From positions 56,809,885 to 56,873,884 of the forward strand of contig CAIIXF020000001.1 of NCBI GenBank assembly GCA_903813345.2: a stretch of 64,000 bases of DNA, written 5' to 3'. Position 1 is the stretch's first letter. The number at the start of each line of letters is the position of its first letter. A program made the translations under genes and the position numbers. Shown here piece by piece: positions 15,001 through 25,477 of the stretch. The stretch is from Owenia fusiformis (lineage: Eukaryota > Annelida > Polychaeta > Sabellida > Oweniidae). The notes beneath the pieces were generated by a model, which worked only from the letters and a program-made list of their open reading frames with translations, did no database searches and was not told the DNA's origin.

Positions 15001-18000
15001 TAGAAGAGGAGTTGGTTATGCAGGTGTCTGCCACAAAAACCAACTACTGCATAGTATTCCTACATATACATGCTCTACACTAGCTATGTTACATTTTCCA
15101 GAAAAGGGGCTTTCACTTAAATAAATGAGGATTTGTGCCAGGATGTATTGATTCACATGGGGATATGATGATACCCCCATGTTAAGTCAATAGTGTACTA
15201 TATATCTCCATGTTAAAGTGTCTTTCAAAGACTTAGAAGGAGAAAAGAAGAGGTGCGTTTATTGGCAAATACCCCTAAGGTTAAAATGAATAGTTCTCAT
15301 ATAACTCTTTGGCAAATATTAAAGTGCTCGGGCACACATAGACTGAGATATGGGCCATTTAGTTCAGTAAGGTTGTCCTGACTTACACAGGGCTGTGCAT
15401 CATTGACTTAACATGAGGATATCAGCAGATCCCAATAGAGGCCATTGGTTTCCATTGATTATCACAAAAATACCCAAAATACACTATGCCCCGAGTCGAT
15501 TGCAAATTTAATAATTTCACAATATGACAAAAATGTTTTATCTCATCAAATGTGTAAATATGAAGTTTGCAATCGTTTCGTAGTTTAAATTAAAAGATTG
15601 TACATTTTTCATCATTTTTTCCCTACAAAATGGCTCTAGAAAAATGCTACAAAAACAACTTTTACACAAATATCATACAAGTTTGTAAAACCAAAGATTA
15701 TACTATCATATTTCATTATTTAGTAACATATTTGGATAAGATGTAGGGATGCGTAGGATGCAAATGGATTTTGATAAGCATTAATACTTCCTGGTTTGGA
15801 ATCTATGCTTCTACACTTCAGGATTGAATTTTGACCCTAATAAGTGGCCTATACATCAATACAGTGCTGAATGTAGGTCAACAAGATACTAGTGTGCATA
15901 TACAGATATACATGTAATAATAAAGGCAGTATACTCATTTTGAAATATCAGATGAATTTTTTTTTCATGGGGAGATCATAATGGAGAGCGCACTACTTAC
16001 TTTGAGATTTCAAGCCATATGACTCAAAAAATAGTCTTGCCTTTCTAGTAGCATGAGTTCAGGTGCCAAAACAGCTGATCAAGGGATATACAGTATATCA
16101 TTTTTTATTTTAAAATTTTTGTTAATCCCTGCATTTTACCACAGTTTTGACAAGACGTCATACCAAAATTGAAAACTGAATAAAACAACATTTATCCTAA
16201 ATGGAGATCAAAATACTCGCTCAGACATGCATAATTTTATTAGGAGTAGTAATGTTGATCATTTTCAAGAAATTTAAGCATGTAAATAAGACTTTTTTCC
16301 AAAAGCAAAATGTTCCAAAAGATCTGGGTTCAAATCCCACCGGTGGAATATGTTTTTATTCTTTATTTTTTGTTTTCTTTCATTGTGATCAACAATATGA
16401 ATTTTATATATGGCACTTAAACCATATTGAGTAATTCCAAAGGTTTTAATTTTTAGATGAAACCATTGAAAGTTACTTTAAGTCAATACATCCTTGCCCA
16501 AAACATCATTTTGAAGTGAAAACACCTGTTGTCCGATAAACGAAACATAGTCAAGTGTAGAGCATGTATGGAGGAACACTATGCAGTAGTGGGTTATAGT
16601 GGGTTATAGTGGTATGTACCTGGACAACCAACTCCTTATCTAAGGCTCTTGGAAAAATCAGCTCACTGACTATATCTTATCTTACGGCTAAATCATCCAC
16701 CGATTTAGTGAGGGTTAGCTCATATGTAACTTGATTGTAGGAAAAGTATGCGACACCTTCTCCCTGTAGTTCAATAGCGACATCATAGTTTATTCCTCGA
16801 ACTCTCTCAGGGGCTTTAAACCGCTTCACCACGTGGCCTTTAGTGCAGAATACATTTTGACATATTTTGGTCATTATATGAATTTTCTACTGTATTTTGT
16901 ACTGAATATTTTGAAACTATAAAGCAATATCTAAGATTTTCTGAATACATAATTTGAACTAACGGCCTACTCTTAAAAGTAGAATCGTATATTCGTATAT
17001 CGGCATTCCTATGGTCGGATAGTTTAGATTGTGAACGACAATGAGCAAATTAAAACCACAGGATATAATTCTATAATTCAGTTGTATGAGAGAAACATAC
17101 CCACTGGAGAATTTTCTTTTATAGATGGAAGTTTAAGTTGTGTGTGTCCCGTAAAATCCCCTCCGTTGAATTGTAAACATGCTGCAAATATAATGGTTAG
17201 TGTACTGCGAAACACCAATGTTATCCATGCCTGTATTGAATAAATGTTTCAAGAATATTTAATTTTACTGCAAAAGGTAGTGCCATCCATGCCTGCACTG
17301 TGAACATGCTATAAACTATCAAAAACCTTATTGTACCACAAAATAGCAAAGATATCAATGGTTGTGGCATGTGGTAAATACAGGCACATAGCCAGGAGGG
17401 TTCTTTCCAAAATAGCAATGCTATTTGGTTGTATTGTATGTACGCTGTAAAATATCTGTTTTGCTCTAAAAATAACAATGGTGTCCATGGTGTGTCTGCA
17501 TTGTAAGCATGCTTTAAAATATCATGGGTTTTACTGTACCACATTATGTTTTATTATACAACAAAATAGTGATGCTCCCCACGACTGTATTTTGTAAACA
17601 TGCTATAAAATATACGTTTTAGTTTAAGTAAACGTTTAACTGTATTACAAAATATCAATGCTATCCATGGCTTTATTGTAAACATGCTGCTACCACTTTT
17701 ACTGTTCTGCAAAATAACAATCCATAGTTGCACTGTAAACATGTTGTAGAATATCAATATCAATCAATATCAATTTTTTGTACTGAATAATAGCGATGCT
17801 ATCCGCGGTTGTATTGTTAACATGCTGTAATCAGTTCTATTGTACTGCAAAATAGTAGTGCTTTGTATGCTATACTGTAAAAATTCTAAGAACTGTCAAA
17901 TACATTGTACAATTCAAAACAATAGCAATACTATCTATTGGTATACAAGGTGTCTCAAAAAATGTACCCAAAAGTATATCAACAGCACAGATAAACCCAT

Positions 18001-19775
18001 CAATATTTTCAGACATTTTTTGCCTGGTCATGTTGCCAAAACATGAAAGTGTTCTCCCCAATACTGTACACCATTCAGGCCCGTAGCCAGGATTTGCCAA
18101 AGGGGGGTTCAATTTTCAAAGATTTCCAGGGGGGGTTCACATTTGACAATTTTGGCCCAAATTTGGCTAATATCACTTGAGAAGTGCTCAAAATGGTCAA
18201 AAACTGCATGATTTTGAAAGAATTTTTGGCCAGGGGGGGGGGGTTCGCCTGAACCCTGCGAACCCCCCCCCCCTGGCTACGGGCATGCCATTTTTATTCC
18301 AGTCTTGCCTTTTTTATGCTTTTAAACTCTTTTTGATACTTTTTACACCACAGATTCAATGTAACCTCATATTTTGTTGACAGCCTGTAAGTAGAGTATC
18401 CTTACTGCTACATTGTTCATTACATTTGATGATAATTCTGGTGGAATGTTTTAGATTTCTCTTTGGATTCTAGGTCTTTTTGCTTGGAATGAGCATTATA
18501 TAGAACACTCCTTCAAATAGCCACAGAGAAAGATGTTTGAGGATGACGATGGCAGAACAAACACAGAGAATCAGGTCAATTAACGGCAAATAATAGGGAT
18601 TCATATGTCATGAAAATAGAAAGGACAATGCAACGGAATTCATGAAAGACAATGGAGGAATAGAGTAAGAACTGCTGGTGACTGCAGTTGCAGATTCAAG
18701 TTACAATTGGAATTGTGTAGTAGATCATTAACTCATTTATATAGGACAAACGAAACGTACATGTGACACAACCTACAAATGCACACAACTTGTCTGTAAC
18801 TTGTGTGGCATTCATTATGCTAGTTGTTTTTGACTTCTTGTTCAATCGCATACCATAATGGCATTAGTTGACTGAAATTAATTGAGCTTCTGAAATAGGC
18901 CTTCATTTGATTTCCACATCATTCTAGCCTCGACACTCATTTATGAATGTCACGGAAAACAAATGGGTATCCCATTATAATAAATGTTAATGATGGCCAA
19001 ACTCCAATAAAATGAAGGTACCCTGTTGTATAGTATTATGAATTACATTTATGTACATACATCGTTTCTTGGTACCCCATGGTGCTCTTGGACTAACGTG
19101 GCTTGAGCAATCCAACAAATCAAGAATTATATAGGAAGGTTCACGTTGTGGAACACGGTATCAAATTGATTGCCATGGTGCTACTCGGGTGCATACCAAA
19201 AATTCAAGTTGCCCTCCGTTGCATTACTTTAATAATAGCCTGACGTAGTATAAGTACCCAAACCATGGTATAAGTATTTGCTTATTAAGAAACAATTATC
19301 CGGATGGAATCTCTATTATAGAAGAGTTAATCACCATCGTAATACAATTACGTGAACCGCATGTACTGGTATGCTCATAAATGGATATTCATTTAATTCC
19401 AGCAAATACACCATTACTATCATTGGATAACACACAGACGGCGACTTTTAAAAGACCATAAAATGCTGAATGACCAATATCAAAATAAGAAATACTGGTT
19501 TTTGATTAAGAAATTCTAAAACGAGCGCCAATTAGCAATGAGGAAAAAGTTTTCCAAACTTTGGGAGGGGAGTGTGTGGTGTTCTTATTGTAAAATCCCA
19601 TTATGAAAATGCTCTAGGAAGATTATTATATTGCCATAAAGGTCAGGAAATGCGACAAAAGGATAGAAATTCTCAAATACATACCTTGCATTTGAGCTTC
19701 TGACATGCCTGATGATATATAGATGAAAAGTATAAAGATCCACATATTTATGATATTGTTATGCTCCTGTGACAT
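1..19775 (-). CDS. Multi-EC cadherin, 5' part of gene (19 exons, 3' end outside window)
   Basis: Membrane-type cadherin for calcium-dependent cell contact. Exons in transcript order: 19685-19775, 16686-16837, 13230-13301, 12710-12799, 11858-11965, 11362-11616, 10374-10598, 6080-6253, 5735-5869, 5316-5480, 3981-4207, 3486-3615, 2652-2734, 2137-2221, 1596-1811, 1246-1347, 864-992, 415-597, 1-210. All junctions have GT/AG and matching phase; they sum to 944 codons with no stop. After a signal peptide come EC1 to EC8, closed by TNDNPPVF (~117-124), DEDDLPPMF (230-238), DVNDHAPKF (352-360), DVNDNGPVF (460-468), EQNDFAPKF (577-585), DANDNQPRF (676-684), DLNDHYPTF (781-789) and DHNDNGPIA (897-905). 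EC9 begins at about 906 and holds ASDADAT. EC1 is atypical, and the EC2/EC3 and EC5/EC6 linkers deviate from DxNDN. No transmembrane segment is inside the window. The long-cadherin subfamily (protocadherin-15/CDHR/Fat-like) cannot be settled. An extra small exon could be missed. Confidence 0.88.
2803..3292. mobile_element. MITE-like element with CCCAGTCACATTT ends
   Basis: Both ends carry the inverted motif (C)CCAGTCACATTT. It is followed inward by CG-rich blocks built from GCGGCCGCCGTGCGGCC and CTACGCTCGCC, an abrupt change from the AT-rich intron. The interior is AT-rich with no long coding frame. It lies in the cadherin intron between exons 2652-2734 and 3486-3615. A decayed relative is at 36830-36965. 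Confidence 0.6.
4231..4817. repeat. Nested foldback repeats (ATTTAAATATGAATAGT family)
   Basis: Four or more interleaved copies of one foldback unit. The outer part is CTTGTATTCGCGAATGCAAC followed by TAACGCC and GGCTACCGGATTAA. The inner part is CTATTTTATGGGAAACTCAT followed by TTAAATATGAATAG. Each appears in both orientations, so the stretch can fold on itself repeatedly. Relatives are at about 12118-12240 and 32610-32695. Lies in a cadherin intron; noncoding. Confidence 0.65.
4978..5213 (+). repeat. Direct repeat pair, about 105-130 bp
   Basis: Two head-to-tail copies, each containing ACGTTAATTGTCGATTTT, TTTTTATTGTCCATTT and GGCTTATATGACATAAGCAC. The second copy carries a short extra segment. 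Intronic in the cadherin gene; no coding signal. Confidence 0.6.
6254..10373. other. Large cadherin intron, no coding signal seen
   Basis: This 4.1-kb stretch between cadherin exons 6080-6253 and 10374-10598 is AT-rich and stop-dense on both strands. The only structure I see is the long palindrome at 8531-8703 and a looser inverted pair near 8250-8385 built on GGTCACATGAC/GTCATGTGACC. Confidence 0.6.
8531..8703. repeat. Long near-perfect palindrome (foldback element)
   Basis: Arms 8531-8613 and about 8622-8703 are reverse complements with few differences. They run from ACAAATAGTGACTGCC through GAATATCCTGTCCACTGAC to GTTCCC near the centre, with a loop of under 10 bases. Short open frames on both strands here are palindrome shadows. 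Confidence 0.75.
12262..12652. mobile_element. Foldback MITE, about 390 bp
   Basis: Arms of about 130 bp. The left starts ACCAAATAGTCCATTTGTC and the right ends GACAAATGGACTAAAAATG. Internal matches include AACATGATGTTTT, AGTGATTTAGCTGGGTTG and GTTGGGGAAAA and their complements. The centre carries ACCATGGTAACATACCAGGT. Located in the cadherin intron before exon 12710-12799; divergent arms suggest an old insertion. Confidence 0.6.
12911..12999. repeat. Small foldback element
   Basis: An 89-bp imperfect palindrome starting GTTATTCACC and ending GGTGAATAAC, with internal GATATGGG/CCCATATC and GATATT repeats. Intronic in the cadherin gene. Confidence 0.55.
13343..14291 (+). mobile_element. One-ended copy of the ACGCCCGT-iteron element
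   Basis: Starts with a block near 13343-13570 dense in ACGCCCGT/ACGGGCGT. It continues through a unique middle to 14044-14291, which matches 21957-22193 in direct orientation (GTCAGATGAGCCTATATA, CCTAGCCAACATATGTTC, TGCACAAATAGTGCACCAAG). The 13343-13660 block is the inverse of 22205-22545. Compared with the fuller copy at 21460-22650, this one lacks the right arm. Intronic in the cadherin gene. Confidence 0.6.
14972..16672. mobile_element. 1.7-kb element with long divergent terminal inverted repeats
   Basis: The left arm (about 14972-15160) and right arm (about 16470-16672) are inverted copies sharing GCTGATTTTTC/CTGATTTTTCTAAGAGC, GGAGTTGGTT, ACTACTGCATAGT, CATGCTCTACACT and GGATGTATTGA. 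The interior (15160-16470) has no convincing coding frame. A tRNA T-arm-like patch sits at 16331-16352. The right end lies about 13 bases from the splice donor of the cadherin exon at 16686. Probably a non-autonomous DNA transposon; the arms are too diverged for recent activity. Confidence 0.5.
17155..17885. repeat. Decayed tandem repeat, about 9-10 copies of 70-90 bp
   Basis: Recurring degenerate order: TTTTACTGTACTGCAAAATA, then GCAATGCTATCCATGG, TTGTATTGTAAACATGCTG and TAAAATATC. Unit length varies and copies have many indels. Lies in cadherin intron 1. Short open frames on both strands here follow the repeat and are not genes. Confidence 0.55.
18078..18284. mobile_element. MITE with GCCCGTAGCCAGG terminal inverted repeats
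   Basis: The left end GCCCGTAGCCAGG and right end CCTGGCTACGGGC frame about 200 bp containing long G and C runs (near 18230-18272) and a GTTCGC/GCGAAC hairpin. A second member with GGGCGTAGCCAG ends is at 39634-39912. Intronic in the cadherin gene. Confidence 0.65.
19685..19775 (-). CDS. Cadherin first coding exon (signal peptide)
   Basis: The frame starts ATG at 19775 and reads MSQEHNNIINMWIFILFIYI followed by SSGMSEAQMQ: a hydrophobic signal-peptide core of about 10 residues and a plausible cleavage region. A TAG lies in frame 24 bases upstream. The exon ends at a GTATGT donor in phase 1, which fits the next exon at 16837 (acceptor AAAG, two bases completing a Gly codon). The second Met (residue 11) could be the real start and would give a tighter signal peptide. 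The acceptor of exon 2 has a poor pyrimidine tract, so an additional exon between them is possible. Confidence 0.7.
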
Positions 19776-21459
19776 TAAACTATATAAAGGCAATATCTAT
19801 ATCTGAAACAATTGTAGCATATTCTTTCTTGTTAAATATCGGCTGACAGTTGTTTTGTACGTTTAGTTCATGTACAATACAGGTACAACGTAGGCTGAAT
19901 GAAGCCCAAGGCAGTTCGTGAATTACTCGGTGTCAATGATGGAGTGATCTGTGTATGATTCACTGTAAATGCAAAAGTTTATGTCAAAAGAACTCAACAA
20001 TACATGTATATATTATAGTAATCAAATTATTGGACATAATTATTGTTTCCTATATAAATACAAACATACATATGAAATGATGAACAACTACATAATATAC
20101 AATAGCAAGGTGGATGCATCCGGAATCAATCCACCTTTCAACAAAACTAAATCCCAATGCAGAAAAAAAATCGAATGGACACAACTGTTGTCCCTTTAGT
20201 ATCCACTATAAGTATTCATCTGTATGTATGTATCCTAGTCACCTCGAACAAAATATTATAAGAAATAAGTGATCCCCGAAAATGTTATAGGTGACTTAAA
20301 ACATGAAGTTCATGTTCAAATGTTTTAAATGTCTCCGGTCTCCTAAACTATTTCTTGTTAGACTATTTATCTTTTCTTTTTTTGATTGTTTTCAATTTTT
20401 TTCGTGTATTATTACTTTAGTAAGAAAGTATTGATATTTTGAACCATGATGAATTGATGATGTTTTCTGAATGGCGGGGAGTGGGTGTTTGACACAGACC
20501 ATTTCTTTATAACTTAGATCATAGTTTTAGGATACTGGGGGTTTGTTCCCTTATGACTGTTTGTACAGCCTCTTCTCATTTTCTGTGTTGAAATATTGAA
20601 TTGAAAATTTCAGAAAAGGCTCTGCAATTCGTGCAGTCTTCTTCCCGATAAAAAAGTAATTTCTAGAGCAAAAGGTGAGAACCTTTGTGGTGCTAGACAG
20701 ATTAATTTTCTGAGATAATCTAAAAAAGAAAAAGGCATGTTTTTGGTGTTCCGGGTAATCCACATGAACACTTTGGGGTGTTTAAAATGTCTTAAAATTG
20801 TGTGCATAGTTGCACCTTAAAAGTCGGATCTACTCTGAATCTGTTCACTTCTAAATTCCCGGTTAGCTTTAACTTAATTGTAGGGTCAGTTAATGAAAAC
20901 ACAGAATGAAATCCTGTGCTAAGGATTGAGGTACCCTTTAGAATCTTTGACTTTTTCAGTTTATCCCACCCATTCACTGACAATCTAACTTTTGCCTTAT
21001 GGTTTTTCATTTTGAATTTTCAGAGGTTCAAAAATAAAGCTTTTCAAAAATTCAAAAATTCTACTTTCATGTTGCTGTTTAGCTTCATTGGTAAGATATG
21101 TTACTAGTTCATTGAGTGGAGTTGGATTCTTTTGATAACCTTTATGATCGCTTTTATGAGATTTATTCAAAAAATTGTATCTGGACTTCATCACGCAGCA
21201 TATGAGATGCCATTGGTAGTTCTATAGCTTGTTTACTGATATCCATATTTTAAACAAGCTCGTTGAAAATATTTGGAGATAAAACAAGCCGTTTACATAC
21301 ATGACCTTCTTGAGAAAGAATTCTACTGTGCATTGAAATCAAAATTGTCAGCATAGTATTCAATAAATATGAATCTAATGATTCCCGTTGACACCAACGT
21401 GAAACACAAAATACTGAAGCTAAATGAGTATACTATTGAAGTCCACAAAAATATGATTG
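19776..21459. other. Cadherin 5' flank, no gene seen
   Basis: Upstream of the cadherin start. Contains the in-frame TAG just 5' of the start codon and otherwise AT-rich, stop-dense sequence. I see no TATA or CpG-rich promoter that I would call. The frames around 20551-21194 lack domain or splice support. Confidence 0.45.
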
Positions 21460-22650
21460 GCTTACCCACCCAATGTATGCACGCGTTGTTTACGGGTGGT
21501 TAGGCTTTAATTACGCTCGTGCAGATGTAAAATTACGCCAGTACAGACGTAAAATTACACCTGTGTAGGTGTAAGTTACGCCCATGAATAAGTTAATTCT
21601 ACGGACGTTCAAACAACATTTACGGGCATAAACTTACGGCGTTAAAATGATTTATTACGAGCGTTACCCGCCCAATGTATGCACGCATTGTTTACGGGTG
21701 TGTAGGCATTAATTACGCTCGTGCAGATGTAAAATTACGCCCTACCAACGTAAAATTACGGCCGTGTAGGCGTAAATTACGCCCGTGAAGAAGTAGATTC
21801 TATGGGCTTTCAAACAACATTTACGGGTGTAAACTTACAGCATCAAGATTACGGGCGTTAAGACGTTATTTTACACGCGTTCAGAAACATCTTCACGCCT
21901 CTTCATGATTTTCTCGTATAATTCTCTAGAATTATTAAGAAACTAGAAATGTACTAAAAATGTCAGATGAGCCTATATAGTATACCTAGCCAACATATGT
22001 TCGTATTACTTTTTGGAATCTCTATGCAGTCCTCATTAGAGTCACATGTTATTTTCAAGAATACATAACTCCTTTATACAATGTACGTCTTTCACATCTG
22101 CACAAATTGTGCACCAAGATACCCAGAAAAGAAACAATGTTTCATATATGCCATCAATTGCAATAGTTGTTCCTGGCACAATCGTGAGTATGTTATTAAC
22201 TTGCACAAGGATCTTGGATTAGCACTTTTAGCTAGAATGCATTGTATCATTATGTAAGCAAGATGCTGATTGGTTCATAATTTACGGCGCTAAAATAAAC
22301 TCGACGGGCGTATAGATGTTTCTCAACGCGTGTTAAATAATGTCTTAACGCCTGCTATTGAACAGATTAACGCCGTTAGTTTACGCCTGTATTTGCTTTA
22401 ATGCGAATAGAATTCACTTCTTAACGGGCGTAATTAACGACTACACGGGCGTAAATTACGTCTGCACGAGCGTAATTAACGCCTACACACCCGTAAACAA
22501 CGCGTGCATACAGTAGGTAGGCTGGCAAACCATACGTTGAGAAACTACGGGCGTATTTTAACGTCTGCGCGTACCATATGCGCGGGGGTAATTAACGCCA
22601 ACACACCCGTAAACAACGCGTGCATACAGTGGGTAGGTTGGCAAACCATA
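21460..22650. mobile_element. Foldback element with long iteron-built arms
   Basis: The left arm (21460-21905) holds two tandem copies starting CCCAATGTATGCACGC. Each copy is a run of AAATTACGCCCGT-type iterons spaced about 15-20 bases. The middle (21957-22193) matches 14044-14291. The right arm (about 22245-22545, with a second end copy to 22650) is the inverse of the left and ends GGTTGGCAAACCATAC. The iterons contain most of the local CpG. The open frame at 22504-22923 crosses this end and is judged spurious. Confidence 0.65.
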
Positions 22651-25477
22651 CAAAAAAGTGTGCGCACGTCGTTTTTTGAACCGATTAATAATACCATGAA
22701 CATCTCGATGCTCTCAAATAATATAAGAGGAGGAAAGATCCCAGAATCTAAAGATTCGACTCTACCTTCATATAAAGATGGCCCTCTTTCATTCCTGGTC
22801 ATTTTAATGAGAGGAACATGTTGCATAGGAGCACTCCGTAACAGTGCTAGTCGATGTATCCATCCTGAGACAGTGCCCGGCCCCGGGAATACGGCGCACG
22901 CGTCTTGGACAAAATGTTATTAGTTACAAGGAACTCTTTTATAAGAAATCCTGGTTTTAAAATTCCCGAAAATAACCAGAACGATTCGAATAATGAACCA
23001 GTCGCTTTTGCAACGGCGGATTTAAATAGCGACATACCTGGATCTTGAGGGAGCAGCTTATGTCTGGTTGATCCTGCCAGCAGAGCATGAGTTTAATGAA
23101 ATTGTGCCTAAATTCATCTTCCTCAATGACAAATATTTGGTTGAAAATGAAAACGAACTCCATTATCATCGACATCACAAAAGACATCTACAATGGCTTC
23201 GTTTTGCATGACTAGTAACGCCGTCAGTGGTCATATTTTGCATGTCAGTTTTAATCCCATAATCCAGTGCAGTATACGTCAAAGTATTGCGATTGTATTT
23301 CGAACGTTTGTTATGTAGAGGAAGGGTCGCTGAAATAAGTGTGGTAGGAATTTACCTTCTTCCAAGGCCACTATATCGTGGCCTTCGCCCAAAGATAAAT
23401 CCCTGTGATACGACGTCAGATACTGTACATCGCGGCATTTTACTGCATTTTTAATGCGTACTTACTTTTAAAACCGCAATATCTCGACAGCAAAATCATA
23501 ATTTTCTACAATTTTTCGTCATCAGTTGGACACGTATGTCCATGATATATTTTCCCTATCAGAATTCCAAATAACTGATTTGGGACTTTTTAAATGAAAA
23601 TCACGCAAGCCGTATAATGCGACTTTCTATGCTAAAACCTGGTGTCGACTGTAACATTTTGAAGAAAAATGATTTTAATTTTAAACGAAAAATGAAGATA
23701 ACTTTTTCATTTCCCAACGGATCTTTCTCAAATTTTCACAATATTTAAATTCACCATTTTGGAAAAGATTCTGTGTGATGACGTCATATAATAACAATGC
23801 TAACTTAACGCTTATATTTATGGAAAAAAAGTGTCGACAGGCAGAATTTCGTACCAACAAGATATATATTTTGATCAATTAAACATTAAATCGTTTGAAA
23901 GGTGAATTCTTCTTTTTTGATTCCTGAAAGGCATATCATATTCTATATTTTTATCAAAAAACTATATCATTTCGATTAAAATTCAGTCTGTAAGAAGTAT
24001 AAATTGAAAGAAATATGAAGTGAAGCCATGTGAAAAATTCACAAAATTACGTTTCATTTTTTGAGTTCAAATATTTCTTATTAAGGGATAAACATTCAAA
24101 ACTTTCCAATGTTTCAGCATGTTCTTTTAAATATACCCCTTACTACATACAATTAATTTCATTTAATTTGAACCAGTATATATTGAGATAGACATCGTTT
24201 TATCACCGCAACCCCAAGTGAAGCCTTTACAAAATAAGACGTTACGCCGTTAGCGTATTATATGTTCTCCTTTATTATTCATTGCTTTAAATAAATAAAA
24301 CTAAATATTCGAGTTAAAATAAATTACAAATAATACATTTAACAATCTTTAATATCTTCCCGTCTGTGTTTATCAGTTGAATATGACAAGGGGCATTGTG
24401 AAAGCGTCTAGAAAGACCGGTGCGACAACGAGAGCGCAGGGCCGAAAAGCGCGACAAAGAAGAAAACGGGTAGGGTTTGAAATGTCTACTTTCTGGTGAT
24501 TCTAATTCTGTATATCGTGACACAACCTTTTTGAATATAGAATTGTATTGAAGCGCACATTAATCTGAACAAAACTTGAAGTTTTTAAGAAGATTCCACG
24601 AATATTAAAACGTTTGCAATTACTTGGAGGAGCATTGCGCATATTTATCGCGTAAATCTTTGCATTTTGTCGGTAAAATGAACAATTACACTGTTACGCC
24701 GTGATGTACAGTATCTGACGTCGTATCTGTACGTTTTTTACGTACTCTGCTGGATGTGAGTCACGTCGCCTGTATATACGGGTCATGTCGTAATCATAAA
24801 ATTTGAAATCAAAAGTTCGCCATTTTTCCACATCACAATTTGAATTGCAAGTTTTGGTCTTATTACCTCACCAAAAATTCCAAAACACACATGAAGTGAT
24901 CAATGTATTAGTTCACATCTTCTGGATCGCTAACTTAGAATTTACAGCCAGTCACTAATTATGTCAGACGTTCACGACATTTCTTGCAGTTTTCGAATAT
25001 CGCCATTTTTCTTGGAGCCGTTTGTTTTAATTTTAGACGAAATCCTGGCGAATCATGCAACATCTCATCAAAATAAAAATATTAATATGACGGTTTTTAG
25101 AATATTAATTAAATTTATTGAACCCCGACTAAAAATTCGCTGTTTTTAAACAGATTATTATTTTGCATCTGATCACCTGGTCAACTTTGCAAGAATAGGA
25201 CGTATGCCAAATTGATTAAAGTAGAAAAAGTTCATAGCCAGTTGAGATATTACGATGAGACATGCGACACTTGTCGCTGTGCACAGGGTAATATATAGCG
25301 ACGCGCGAATGATAATATCACTCCATCGCAGACACAGCTGTTGGACAATATTAAAACATCATAAGCAGTAACACCTCTGTTAGGCTTTTGATACATTTAG
25401 TTTCTTTCTGTTACAAAAATTGACTGAACTGCAAAGCGTACAGACAAAGTGGTCGAATCCACCAGAGAGACGGAAGG
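22651..25477. other. GPCR 5' flank, holds one TIR element
   Basis: Stop-dense on both strands apart from the element at 23407-24727. A small hairpin AAGGCCAC/GTGGCCTT lies near 23360. No exon with splice support was found. Confidence 0.4.
23407..24727. mobile_element. 1.3-kb non-autonomous element with 30-bp TIRs
   Basis: The left end at 23407-23436 begins GATACGACGTCAGATACTGT. The right end at 24698-24727 is its reverse complement with one difference in 30. The interior is AT-rich with no transposase-like frame. No clear target-site duplication. Confidence 0.65.

Noticed and set aside
16316-16355. GGGTTCAAATCCCACCGG tRNA T-arm-like motif
   Set aside because: No A box, anticodon stem or acceptor pairing upstream; treated as a fragment or chance.
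17031-17243. 70-codon frame with CVCPVKSPPLNCKHAANIMV
   Set aside because: Falls at the start of the decayed tandem repeat in cadherin intron 1; no splice logic.
22504-22923. 139-codon open frame on plus and a 93-codon frame on minus
   Set aside because: They overlap the iteron arm of the foldback element and have no domain, splice or composition support.
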